Position numbers and translations under genes: made by a program. This document shows, in pieces, positions 17,280-24,861 of a DNA stretch of 64,000 nt. The notes under the pieces were generated by a model. The model ran no database searches and was not told the DNA's origin. It saw only the letters and a list, made by a program, of their open reading frames with translations. Source of the stretch: Chitinophagales bacterium (lineage in GTDB: Bacteria; Bacteroidota; Bacteroidia; Chitinophagales; Chitinophagaceae); contig JAFLBM010000008.1 in NCBI GenBank assembly GCA_017303455.1, positions 40,598 through 104,597 of the forward strand. The letters run 5' to 3'. Position 1 is the first letter of the stretch. Each line of letters begins with the position of its first letter.

Positions 17280-18050
17280 TTATAAAACTTCTTTCGTTTG
17301 CCAGTGATGCTTTCCCATCATCATGTGTTTTTTGCTTTGCTCAATCGCATCCATTAATTGCGCCAGTATCACTTCTGTTGGGGCATCATAGTCAATCACT
17401 AAAGGTGCCTTAAATGTAACACTGAGCAATGTGCCTTTCTTTTTGAATTTTAGCCCTGTCTTATTAAAAGCCCGCCAGAAACCATTGATCACAACGGGTA
17501 TTACAATGGGCTTTACCTGTTTGATGATGAGTGCTGTTCCTTTTCTCCCTGGTGCAAAGGGCTTCGTCGTGCCTTGTGGAAATGTAATCACCCAGTTTTG
17601 TTCCAATGCCCTGTTGATCTTACGGGTATCTGATGGGTCCAGGCCTTTCCTGACTTCTTTGGCTCCTTCATTCCATGTTCTTTTCACAGTCAGCCCGCCT
17701 GCCAGCAAAAACAGACGGCTGATCCAGCTTCCTTTCATCGTGGTTTCAGCGGCCACATAATTTACCCGGGTAAAGGGATTCAGTAAATAATAAGGAATTC
17801 CCAGCCGGTTCATTTTCCCCCATTTCACAGCACTGAATATCTGGAAAAAAGTGATCACATCAGCAAAATAGGTCTGGTGATTGCTGACGAATAATACTTT
17901 TTCCTTTGGCAAATTCTTTAAATGTTCTGTTCCGGATATTTTAAGCTTATTGATAATAGCCAGCCCCGGGTAAGATGCCAGCCCGACGATGAAGTAGACG
18001 ATCTTTCGTACGGGCTTAAAGTGTTTTATCCTGTCAGCGAATGAACTCAT
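17280..18050 (-). CDS. 1-acyl-sn-glycerol-3-phosphate acyltransferase-like protein (PlsC family)
   Basis: This is a PlsC-superfamily acyltransferase for membrane phospholipid synthesis. The catalytic block is VLFVSNHQTYFADV (the H-x4-D motif), followed by FPQGTTKPF (motif III, normally FPEGTRS; here Gln replaces Glu) and GTALIIKQVKPIVIPVVI (motif IV). One hydrophobic N-terminal segment is present (IVYFIVGLASYPGLAIINKL). A second PlsC-type protein is encoded at 21138, so the two may differ in substrate. Confidence 0.87.
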   Translation of the reverse strand: MSSFADRIKHFKPVRKIVYFIVGLASYPGLAIINKLKISGTEHLKNLPKEKVLFVSNHQTYFADVITFFQIFSAVKWGKMNRLGIPYYLLNPFTRVNYVAAETTMKGSWISRLFLLAGGLTVKRTWNEGAKEVRKGLDPSDTRKINRALEQNWVITFPQGTTKPFAPGRKGTALIIKQVKPIVIPVVINGFWRAFNKTGLKFKKKGTLLSVTFKAPLVIDYDAPTEVILAQLMDAIEQSKKHMMMGKHHWQTKEVL

Positions 18051-18168
18051 GATATTTTTTTCAAACGATGTACAGGCAAATTAAGGAATTGTAACTAAAC
18101 AGACATCATCTGATGAATCAGGCAAGAATAAAAAAAAGGCTGTCTATGGGTAGTGCACCAGTTTGAAT

Positions 18169-18468
18169 TTATCTGGGTTTGTATCGGGAAACGAACTCGG
18201 TAATCGCCTCCTTTCCCAACTCGAATATTTCGTCTTTTAGTCGTTTTGAATCAATAGATGAATCCTTATCTACTTCTTCAAGTATCCTGTTTCCCTCATT
18301 GACCAATACGTCATTTAAGCCTTTTATTTTATCACCAAGATCAGAAATAAATGACTGTACTCTACTTATGGTTCCGGGCTCCAAAGACGTATTTCCAGTT
18401 GGTTTGTGGTTAACAATTGCTCTTTCCGAAAATTGTTTAAAATTTTCGATATATTGTTCATAAGTCAT
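18169..18468 (-). CDS. Small hypothetical protein
   Basis: This acidic, probably all-helical protein of 99 residues (SRVQSFISDLGDKIKGLNDVL, SKRLKDEIFELGKEAI) has no signal peptide or membrane segment. No family is recognised. It is the third of three small genes on the minus strand downstream of rpsA, with a 23-base gap to the previous one. Confidence 0.6.
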   Translation of the reverse strand: MTYEQYIENFKQFSERAIVNHKPTGNTSLEPGTISRVQSFISDLGDKIKGLNDVLVNEGNRILEEVDKDSSIDSKRLKDEIFELGKEAITEFVSRYKPR

Positions 18469-18491
18469 AACAGATTTTTTTAAAGGGATAA

Positions 18492-18680
18492 CTATTCGCC
18501 ATATTTATAGGATAATAATGCGCCCCAAACTATATGGTTTGTTTCTGGGTCAACGCTACTACTTAACGAAATATTGATAATTTTTATGTCCGGGTACATT
18601 TGGAGAAAGCTGTTGATCATCTGATCGAGGTTGCTTGGCGAATCAGATTCATACCCAGTTACACGGTAAATTGTTGCCAT
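18492..18680 (-). CDS. Small hypothetical protein, possibly Cse60/DUF2758-like
   Basis: The 62 residues begin MATIYRVTGYESDSPSNLDQ and contain a strand-helix-strand layout ending in HIVWGALLSYKYGE. The pattern 'helix N-x-FL...I..I..S.S...WxALLxYK' resembles the sporulation Cse60/DUF2758 small-protein fold. This is a visual resemblance only. It starts 2 bases after the stop of the upstream small gene, so the two are probably co-transcribed. Confidence 0.6.
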   Translation of the reverse strand: MATIYRVTGYESDSPSNLDQMINSFLQMYPDIKIINISLSSSVDPETNHIVWGALLSYKYGE

Positions 18681-18682
18681 AA

Positions 18683-18961
18683 TTATAAGGTTTGAAAGTT
18701 TTCAATATCCGCTAAGGTAAAGGGCTTTTTGATTAGTCCACCTTTCTTTCGCAGCAGAGTCTCACGCCTTGCTTTGTGTACCGGCCGTGGACTCGGCGTT
18801 ATTAACCCATGCCGTGGTTCGTATCCCCACGAACCATATTGGCTTACCAAATATAAACCAGCCACTCTAAAAAAAATCCGACTCTGTTTATATTCTACCC
18901 AGAGTACCTGCTGCTTTCCCTTTACTATTGGTTTTCGCCAATAAATGTTTTTACCCCGCAT
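18683..18961 (-). CDS. Small basic hypothetical protein (uncertain)
   Basis: This 92-residue frame is rich in basic and aromatic residues (RGKNIYWRKPIVKGKQQVLW, PSPRPVHKARRETLLRKKGG). Its ATG lies 2 bases past the rpsA terminator, leaving no room for a separate promoter. The terminator stem itself supplies a GGGAGG that could act as ribosome-binding sequence. It is followed by two other small frames, which supports a real unit, but no family was recognised. An 8-bp-stem palindrome lies inside it. It could be non-coding. Confidence 0.4.
   Translation of the reverse strand: MRGKNIYWRKPIVKGKQQVLWVEYKQSRIFFRVAGLYLVSQYGSWGYEPRHGLITPSPRPVHKARRETLLRKKGGLIKKPFTLADIENFQTL
18815..18836. repeat. Perfect 8-bp-stem inverted repeat
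   Basis: TGGTTCGT and ACGAACCA flank a 6-base loop, a perfect 8-bp stem inside the uncertain small frame. It superficially recalls a tRNA T-arm, but the loop does not fit TTCRANY and no acceptor or anticodon arm follows. Confidence 0.55.
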
Positions 18962-18963
18962 AA

Positions 18964-18995
18964 CAAAAAAAGCCTCCCGGTTCCGGGAGGCTTTT
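18964..18995 (-). terminator. Rho-independent terminator of rpsA
   Basis: AGCCTCCCGG and CCGGGAGGCT form a 10-bp stem with a very short loop, followed on the minus strand by a run of T. It is 20 bases past the rpsA stop. Confidence 0.9.
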
Positions 18996-19014
18996 CAATT
19001 ATAAAAGCATTAGC

Positions 19015-20934
19015 TTATTCAGCTTTTGTTTCTTCGCTGCTTTCGCCACCTTCCATTTTCTTCTTCAGATCAGCCAGGACTCCTAAGTCACCCAGTGTAG
19101 CTTTCTCTACTTTGCTCTGGATATTCTTAACGGCTTTCTTGGTCTTGTCTGCTTCCACTCTTGCTTCCTTCTTCACTGCTTCTGCTTCTTCTACCTTGCC
19201 TTGTTCCCATATGCGTGTATGAGAAACAACGATACGCTTTTCATTACGATCGAATTCGATCACCATGAATTGTGCAGTTTCGTCAGCACCGATAGATTTA
19301 CCATCTTCCTTCGCTAAGTGACGGTTAGGAGCAAAACCTTCCAGGCCATACGGCAACTGAACAGTAGCACCTTTATCATCCCTGCGGCTCACGGTACCTT
19401 CATGAAGGCTTCCGATAGCAAAGGTATCCTGCAGGGTATTCCAGGGATCTTCTTCCAGTTGTTTATGTCCTAATTGCAGTTTGCGGTTCTCTTTATCAAT
19501 TCCGAGGATCACCACGTCGATGTTGGAACCAACTTTCGTGTACTCACCCGGGTGATTGAAACGCTTTAACCAGCTCAGGTCACTGATATGGATCATACCA
19601 CCGATACCGGCAGCCAGTTCCACAAACACACCGTAATTAGTGATGTTCTTCACTAAACCGGTATGACGGCTTCCTTCCGCAAATTTGGTTTCAATATCAT
19701 TCCAGGGATCAGCAGACAATTGTTTGATCGACAAACTCATCTTGCGGCTCTCTTTATCCAGGGTAACGATCTTCGCTTCATGCTCATCTCCCAGTTTGAA
19801 GAATTCTTTTGCATTGATCGGCGTGTTAGCCCAGGTGATCTCACTAACGTGAACCAGTCCTTCAACACCGGGTTGAATTTCCAGGAATGCACCGTAATCT
19901 TCAATATTCACCACTTTACCTTTCACTACATTGCCTTCAACAATGTTCTCACCCAGCACATCCCATGGATGCGGGGTCAGTTGTTTCAGACCCAGGCTGA
20001 TACGTTTTTTCTCATCATCAAAATCCAGTACCACCACGTTGATCTTCTGGTCCATCTTCAATATTTCACTAGGATGCGAGATACGACCCCATGAAATATC
20101 GGTAATGTATAACAGACCGTCCAAGCCACCCAGGTCCATGAAAGCACCAAAGTCTGTGATGTTCTTCACAGTACCTTCCAGTACTTGTCCTTTCTCCAGT
20201 TTGCTCATGATCTCTGCACGTTGTGCTTCGATATCGCTTTCGATAAGTGCTTTGTGAGATACAACAGCATTCTTAATCGTCTCGTTGATCTTAACTACTT
20301 TAAATTCCATTGTCTTACCCACAAACTGATCGTAATCAGTTACAGGTTTCACATCGATCTGTGAACCGGGTAAGAATGTTTCCATACCAAACACATCCAC
20401 GATCAAACCACCTTTGGTCTTTGAAGTAACAGTACCAGTGATAACTTCACCAGTTTTGTGCACTTCCACAATTCTTTCCCATGCACGGGTAATGCGGGCC
20501 TGGCGACGGCTCAGGTTCAGGTGACCCTGGCGGTCTTCCTTATCCACCACCATCACTTCCACTTCATCACCAATCTTCAGGTTTTGTAAATCACGGAACT
20601 CATTCAAGGAGATCAAACCATCGCTTTTGAAACCGATGTTCAATACCACATCTGTCTTAGTTAAACCAACCACAGTTCCCTGGATCAGTTCACCATCATT
20701 CAATTGAACAAAAGTGTTATCATACACTTTGTCATACTTTTCTCTCTCTTCATTGCTGTAAGAGATCACATTTCTTCTGTCCACATTCCAGTCGAAATCG
20801 TCGTGGGCAGTCTGCACCGGTACATTTGTTGTCGCTGTAGATACATCTGCTGTATCGACCGTAGTCGAAGCATCAGCAGCTGCATTCCCGGGTGCATCAG
20901 CGTTTAGTTGTTTGTTAATCAAATTTGAAAACAT
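19015..20934 (-). CDS. rpsA: 30S ribosomal protein S1
   Basis: S1 binds mRNA upstream of start codons and delivers it to the 30S subunit. The start at 20934 (MFSNLINKQLNADAPGN) removes a 37-codon non-conserved extension of the open frame. An Ala/Asp/Thr-rich N-terminal tail of about 60 residues precedes a series of S1 OB-fold repeats (GELIQGTVVGLTKTDVVLNIG; GQVLEGTVKNITDFGAFMDL; GNVVKGKVVNIEDYGAFLEI; RHTGLVKNITNYGVFVEL; LHEGTVSRRDDKGATVQL), ending in a Lys/Glu-rich tail. At 639 residues it is the usual Bacteroidota length. A promoter-like CAAAGATA lies 40 bases upstream and a strong terminator follows. Confidence 0.97.
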   Translation of the reverse strand: MFSNLINKQLNADAPGNAAADASTTVDTADVSTATTNVPVQTAHDDFDWNVDRRNVISYSNEEREKYDKVYDNTFVQLNDGELIQGTVVGLTKTDVVLNIGFKSDGLISLNEFRDLQNLKIGDEVEVMVVDKEDRQGHLNLSRRQARITRAWERIVEVHKTGEVITGTVTSKTKGGLIVDVFGMETFLPGSQIDVKPVTDYDQFVGKTMEFKVVKINETIKNAVVSHKALIESDIEAQRAEIMSKLEKGQVLEGTVKNITDFGAFMDLGGLDGLLYITDISWGRISHPSEILKMDQKINVVVLDFDDEKKRISLGLKQLTPHPWDVLGENIVEGNVVKGKVVNIEDYGAFLEIQPGVEGLVHVSEITWANTPINAKEFFKLGDEHEAKIVTLDKESRKMSLSIKQLSADPWNDIETKFAEGSRHTGLVKNITNYGVFVELAAGIGGMIHISDLSWLKRFNHPGEYTKVGSNIDVVILGIDKENRKLQLGHKQLEEDPWNTLQDTFAIGSLHEGTVSRRDDKGATVQLPYGLEGFAPNRHLAKEDGKSIGADETAQFMVIEFDRNEKRIVVSHTRIWEQGKVEEAEAVKKEARVEADKTKKAVKNIQSKVEKATLGDLGVLADLKKKMEGGESSEETKAE

Positions 20935-20973
20935 GATAAAATAGTCCCGAAGGGTTTTAAAAAATCGGGGCAG

Positions 20974-20981
20974 CAAAGATA
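20974..20981 (-). promoter_or_regulatory. Bacteroidota -7 promoter element of rpsA
   Basis: Minus-strand TATCTTTG (CAAAGATA as written) matches TAnnTTTG and lies 40 bases before the ATG. No convincing -33 TTTG is seen at the expected distance. Confidence 0.6.
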
Positions 20982-21064
20982 AGATGAATATGGCTGAATC
21001 GGGCCGTTCCGGGCCGGAGTTTTTTAAGGAATTACCCGGCTGCAACGCCTTGATTTAGCGTCCC

Positions 21065-21100
21065 TTGCGTCGCACACTTCGGGGTTCCCTCCGCTGCTCA
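21065..21100 (+). repeat. Dispersed intergenic repeat, copy A
   Basis: This 36-base stretch, starting TTGCGTCGCACACTTCGGGG and ending CCGCTGCTCA, matches copy B at 60186-60221 at about 30 of 36 positions and copy C at 43651 more loosely. It lies between rpsA and the acyltransferase gene. Confidence 0.7.
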
Positions 21101-21137
21101 TCTGGTATTTATTCCTATATTCACCAAAATTAGCCCC

Positions 21138-22106
21138 TTGCTCTATCGCTGCCTGAAAATCATGGCCCGTCTTGCCCTGCTGATCTTTTGCCGTAAACTG
21201 GTCATCAACAAGCCGTCAATGTTGCAATCAAAGGGTCCTTTACTGCTCGCCTGTAATCATCCTAACTCATTTTTAGATGCCGTTATACTGGATGTATTGT
21301 TTGAACAACCCGTCTGGTCATTAGCAAGAGGTGATGCATTCAAAGGCAAACTCATCAGCCGGGTATTAGCAGCATTAAAGATCCTGCCAGTTTACAGAAC
21401 CAGTGAAGGAGTAGAAAACTTAGCAGAGAACTATAAAACTTTTGATGCCTGCATTCATATCTTCAAACAAAACGGCATTATTCTCATCTTCAGTGAAGGT
21501 AAATGTATCAACGAATGGCATTTGCGTCCGTTGAAAAAAGGAACAGCAAGACTTGCCATCAAAGCCTGGGAAGAAAATATTCCACTCCGGGTTTTACCGG
21601 TCGGTATCAACTATAGTTCTTTTAAACGCTTCGGGAAAAACATTTTGCTCAACTTCGGAGAGATCATCAGCAAAGATGATCTGAATTGCAAAGAAGCTGA
21701 TGGAATAAAAAACCAGGCTTTCAATAATTTGTTGCAGCAGCAATTAGCACAACTGGTTTTAGAAATTCCGAAAAAGGATAAAGAAAAACAGTCCGCACTA
21801 CTCGAAATAAAGCCATCGCTGCTACAGAGAATCATACTGGCAATGCCTGCTGCTATTGGCTGGCTGGTTCACATGCCCCTTTTCCTTCCTGTCAAAAAAT
21901 TCATCTGGAAAAAAACACTGGATAACGATCATTACGATTCGATCATGACAGGAATTTTATTATTGGCCTACCCCATTTATCTTCTGCTGATCATTTTTTT
22001 ACTATGGGTATTCACTGGCAATGCCTGGGTCTTGTCATTATTATTCTTCTTACCATTCACTGCCTGGTCTTATGCTCAGTTAAAACCGCAACTGGATAAT
22101 CATTGA
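21138..22106 (+). CDS. Membrane acyltransferase (PlsC-type domain plus C-terminal membrane helices)
   Basis: Residues 1-200 form a PlsC-like acyltransferase: GPLLLACNHPNSFLDAVILD (H-x4-D form NHPNSFLD), GIILIFSEGKCINEWHLRPL (motif III, SEGKC) and IPLRVLPVGINYSSFKRFGK (motif IV). The last 100 residues hold about three hydrophobic segments. The proposed start is TTG at 21138, since residues LYRCLKIMARL look like part of the domain; an ATG at 21162 is the alternative. It converges on the flavoprotein gene (7-base overlap). The likely role is transfer of acyl chains to a glycerolipid. Confidence 0.85.
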   Translation: MLYRCLKIMARLALLIFCRKLVINKPSMLQSKGPLLLACNHPNSFLDAVILDVLFEQPVWSLARGDAFKGKLISRVLAALKILPVYRTSEGVENLAENYKTFDACIHIFKQNGIILIFSEGKCINEWHLRPLKKGTARLAIKAWEENIPLRVLPVGINYSSFKRFGKNILLNFGEIISKDDLNCKEADGIKNQAFNNLLQQQLAQLVLEIPKKDKEKQSALLEIKPSLLQRIILAMPAAIGWLVHMPLFLPVKKFIWKKTLDNDHYDSIMTGILLLAYPIYLLLIIFLLWVFTGNAWVLSLLFFLPFTAWSYAQLKPQLDNH

Positions 22107-23329
22107 GCTGCTGCTGCAATATTCTTTGCTGCAATAAATCCGCTGGTCCACGCATGCTGGAAATTGAATCCCCCGGTCACTCCATCCACGTCTAAAATTT
22201 CTCCCGCAAAAAACAGGTTGAGAACTTTTTTACTCATCATGGTATTGGGATCCACTTCGTTCAGTTTAATTCCCCCTGCGGTTACAAATTCTTCTTTGAA
22301 AGTGGTTTTCCCTTTTATATCAAAAGTGCAGTTACAAAGATTCCTGATCAGCCGGTTCTGTTCTTTCGCCGGCATATCTGCCCATCTTCGTTCAGCATTG
22401 ACTTCAGAAAATGTCAATAAAAATTCCCATAGCCGCTGCGGCAATCCAAACGGGTTTTTATTGAGTATTTTTTGTGCTGCTACATCAAAACGCAATGATT
22501 GAAATCGTTCCGCCAGTTGCTGCTCATTGTAACCAGGAAGCCAGCTTATGCTAATTCCAAATTCCCAATTCCTTTCTTTCAGCTCTCTCGCCCCCCATGC
22601 ACTCAATTTTAAAACAGCCGGTCCGCTAAAACCCCAATGGGTGATCAGTAATGGCCCTTCCTGTTCCAGTTTTGTTCCTGTGATCTTTACTCTTGCATTT
22701 TCAACACTCAGTCCCATTAGTTTGGTAATAGGATTACCGGGCATATTAAATGTAAATAATGAGGGAACCGGTTCTTCTATAGAATGTCCAAGGTTGATCA
22801 GCCATTGAAACATCGACAATTTGGGATAGCCTCCGCAGGCGATACAAACGAAGTCTGCTGTCAGAAGCCGGAGATCTGATAATTCAATTTGAAATTGCCC
22901 GGCTTCAAGTTTCAGGCTTCTGACCTCCGCATTCATTCTTATTTCTACCCTGTATTTATTTACTTCACGCAATAAACAATCTATGATCGTTTGCGATGAA
23001 TCCGTAACCGGGAACATCCTTCCGTCTGCCTCTGCTTTCAGCTTCACTCCCCTTTCTTCAAACCACTGTACGGTATCTGTTGTAAAGAACTGATGAAAAG
23101 CTTTCTTAACGAAATGCTGCCCCCGGGGATACCGTTTGCTTAATTCAGGTATATCGAAACAGGCATGTGACACATTACAACGTCCGCCGCCACTCACTTT
23201 TACTTTAGACAATAATTTACCTGTCTTTTCAACAATTATAACTTTCAGGGAAGGATTCATCCGTGCTGCATTTACTGCACAGAAAAAACCAGCAGCCCCG
23301 CCGCCTATTACAACCAGTTGTTTTGACAC
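22100..23329 (-). CDS. HI0933/YhiN-family FAD-dependent oxidoreductase
   Basis: This flavoprotein begins VVIGGGAAGFFCAVNAARMNP (GxGxxG dinucleotide site) and has KLLSKVKVSGGGRCNVSH, VCIACGGYPKLSM and GWTSGF-like ends (GVTGGFNFQHAWTSGFIAAKN). These are the hallmarks of the HI0933/YhiN family, whose substrate is unknown. The start is uncertain: GTG at 23329 directly precedes the FAD motif, while an ATG at 23419 would overlap the divergent gene. Residues 253-260 (NWEFGISI) derive from three seven-base units at 22551-22571. Confidence 0.88.
   Translation of the reverse strand: MSKQLVVIGGGAAGFFCAVNAARMNPSLKVIIVEKTGKLLSKVKVSGGGRCNVSHACFDIPELSKRYPRGQHFVKKAFHQFFTTDTVQWFEERGVKLKAEADGRMFPVTDSSQTIIDCLLREVNKYRVEIRMNAEVRSLKLEAGQFQIELSDLRLLTADFVCIACGGYPKLSMFQWLINLGHSIEEPVPSLFTFNMPGNPITKLMGLSVENARVKITGTKLEQEGPLLITHWGFSGPAVLKLSAWGARELKERNWEFGISISWLPGYNEQQLAERFQSLRFDVAAQKILNKNPFGLPQRLWEFLLTFSEVNAERRWADMPAKEQNRLIRNLCNCTFDIKGKTTFKEEFVTAGGIKLNEVDPNTMMSKKVLNLFFAGEILDVDGVTGGFNFQHAWTSGFIAAKNIAAAAQ
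22551..22571. repeat. Three 7-bp repeats within the flavoprotein gene
   Basis: The units CTAATTC, CAAATTC and CCAATTC are in frame and encode part of residues 253-260 of the minus-strand protein. The consensus CCAATTC also appears, inverted, within rsmF at 7052. Confidence 0.6.
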
Positions 23330-23392
23330 CTGTCCACTTTTTACAAAGAACGCTGAAATTTTGCTAAGTTCGTTTACCAGAAATATCAATTC

Positions 23393-23983
23393 ATGGCACA
23401 CCCACTCACCAAAAAACAACTGAAAGAACTGCCTGTGATGCCCTATGAAAAGATCAGGGATTATTTACAAACAGGGCATATCTTTTTCAGTTCGGGCAGT
23501 TATACTTTTTCAGGCATCATTCAGAAACTGACCAAAAGTGTATGGAGCCATGTGGCCATTGTCTATAAAGATGAACAGTTGGGCAGGGTCATGGTACTGG
23601 AAGCGGAGCCTTATGTAGGCATTCGCCTGATCCCTTTGTCCAATTACCTGAGAAATTATAAAGGGAAAAAACGTCCTTACAAAGGACAGGTGGCTATCGC
23701 CAAATTGAATTTTGACCTGGAGAAACAAAAATTGAATAAAGCCATCAGCTTTGGACTGGATGAGCTGACCCGGCCTTATGATAACTGGGAGATCATCCGC
23801 ATTATGTTACGCATACTTTTTAAAACAGGCAAAAGAGAAAAGAACAAAAGTTATATCTGTTCAGAACTGGTAAGAGATGCATTTGCCAAATCAGGTGTAC
23901 TCTTCAAAATGAATGATACGTATATCAGCCCGCAGGAGATCTGGCTGGATGAAAGAGTGGAATTGAAATACCGGTTATTATAA
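23393..23983 (+). CDS. YiiX/YaeF-type permuted papain-like hydrolase
   Basis: The 196 residues carry the permuted NlpC/P60-like (C92, YiiX) pattern: GHIFFSSGSYTFSGIIQKLTKS, SHVAIVYKD with the catalytic His, and YICSELVRDAF with the catalytic Cys. Family members are thought to cleave amide bonds in cell-wall or lipid substrates, but no clear signal peptide is visible. It diverges from the flavoprotein gene and converges on map with a 6-base overlap. Confidence 0.87.
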   Translation: MAHPLTKKQLKELPVMPYEKIRDYLQTGHIFFSSGSYTFSGIIQKLTKSVWSHVAIVYKDEQLGRVMVLEAEPYVGIRLIPLSNYLRNYKGKKRPYKGQVAIAKLNFDLEKQKLNKAISFGLDELTRPYDNWEIIRIMLRILFKTGKREKNKSYICSELVRDAFAKSGVLFKMNDTYISPQEIWLDERVELKYRLL

Positions 23984-24787
23984 GGGCTGCAGACTTGGGG
24001 TAAAAAGGTTTGGATTTGCCCTTTCCGCTTCTTCAATAGGTTTATAATTGGAAAGTATATCTGCCTTTATTTTCCTCACACATACATCATGTTCAAAATG
24101 CACGGAAGGTTTACCATCTTTTGTTCGTACGGTCCAGCCATCGTCTTCCGTATACACATCCCTTTTCCCCAAATTGATCATGGGCTCAATGGCAAGTACT
24201 AATCCCTCATTTAATTTAGCACCGCTGCCTCTTTTCCCATAGTTAGGCACTTGCGGATCTTCATGCATGTTTTTACCCAAACCATGGCCCACCAATTCTC
24301 TTACCACTCCATAGCCATGTTTCTTCTCTGTATGTTCCTGTATCGCAAAAGCAATATCCCCGATACGGCCTCCGGCCACGGCTTTTTCGATCCCTTTGTA
24401 CAACGACTCTTTTGTTACCTGTATCAGTTGCATCACATCAGCTCCGGGATCTCCAATTGCAAAAGTGTAAGCATGATCGCCATGCCAGCCGTTTAAGATA
24501 ACGCCAATATCAACTGAAATAATATCTCCTTCCTTCAGTTCATCTTTCGTGGGAAACCCATGTACCACCACGTCATTTACAGAAAGACAGGAATTAAAAG
24601 GATAGCCATTATAATTCAAAAAAGAAGGTATAGCCTGGTGATCACGGATAAAATCCCCGATCATCTTATCCAGCGACAATGTAGTTATGCCCGGTTTTAA
24701 TACACCTGCTACTTCAGTCATTGTTTTACTGACCAGTAATGCACTTTTGCGCATCATCTCCACCTGCTCATCTGTTTTGTAGATCAT
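23978..24787 (-). CDS. map: Type I methionine aminopeptidase
   Basis: It removes the N-terminal Met from nascent proteins. The five metal ligands are visible: the two Asp in VDIGVILNGWHGDHAYTFAIG, the His in GHGLGKNMHEDPQVPNYG, and the two Glu in LAIEPMINLG and VHFEHDVCV. Start 24787 (MIYKTDEQVEMMRKSA) or the preceding ATG at 24790. It is normally co-transcribed with secY, but here a strong terminator-like hairpin separates them. The gene after map in most relatives (infA) is absent. Confidence 0.96.
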   Translation of the reverse strand: MIYKTDEQVEMMRKSALLVSKTMTEVAGVLKPGITTLSLDKMIGDFIRDHQAIPSFLNYNGYPFNSCLSVNDVVVHGFPTKDELKEGDIISVDIGVILNGWHGDHAYTFAIGDPGADVMQLIQVTKESLYKGIEKAVAGGRIGDIAFAIQEHTEKKHGYGVVRELVGHGLGKNMHEDPQVPNYGKRGSGAKLNEGLVLAIEPMINLGKRDVYTEDDGWTVRTKDGKPSVHFEHDVCVRKIKADILSNYKPIEEAERANPNLFTPSLQPL

Positions 24788-24807
24788 CATATTGCAAATA
24801 TCCTGAT

Positions 24808-24845
24808 AAAAATAAAACCCGGCAAGTATCACTTACCGGGTTTTG
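24808..24845 (-). terminator. Terminator-like hairpin between secY and map
   Basis: ACCCGGCAAGT and ACTTACCGGGT form an 11-bp stem with one mismatch around a 3-base loop, followed on the minus strand by TTTTATTTTTAT. It lies 17 bases past secY and 21 bases before map, so it could end the ribosomal operon or act as partial attenuator for map. Confidence 0.85.
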
Positions 24846-24861
24846 TATAATCAAAAATTTG

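Noticed and set aside
18770..18840. tRNA-like T-arm sequence (GGTTCGTATCCCC)
   Set aside because: The loop lacks the conserved A at position 58, stem pairing does not give a 5-bp T-stem, and no anticodon or acceptor arm fits.
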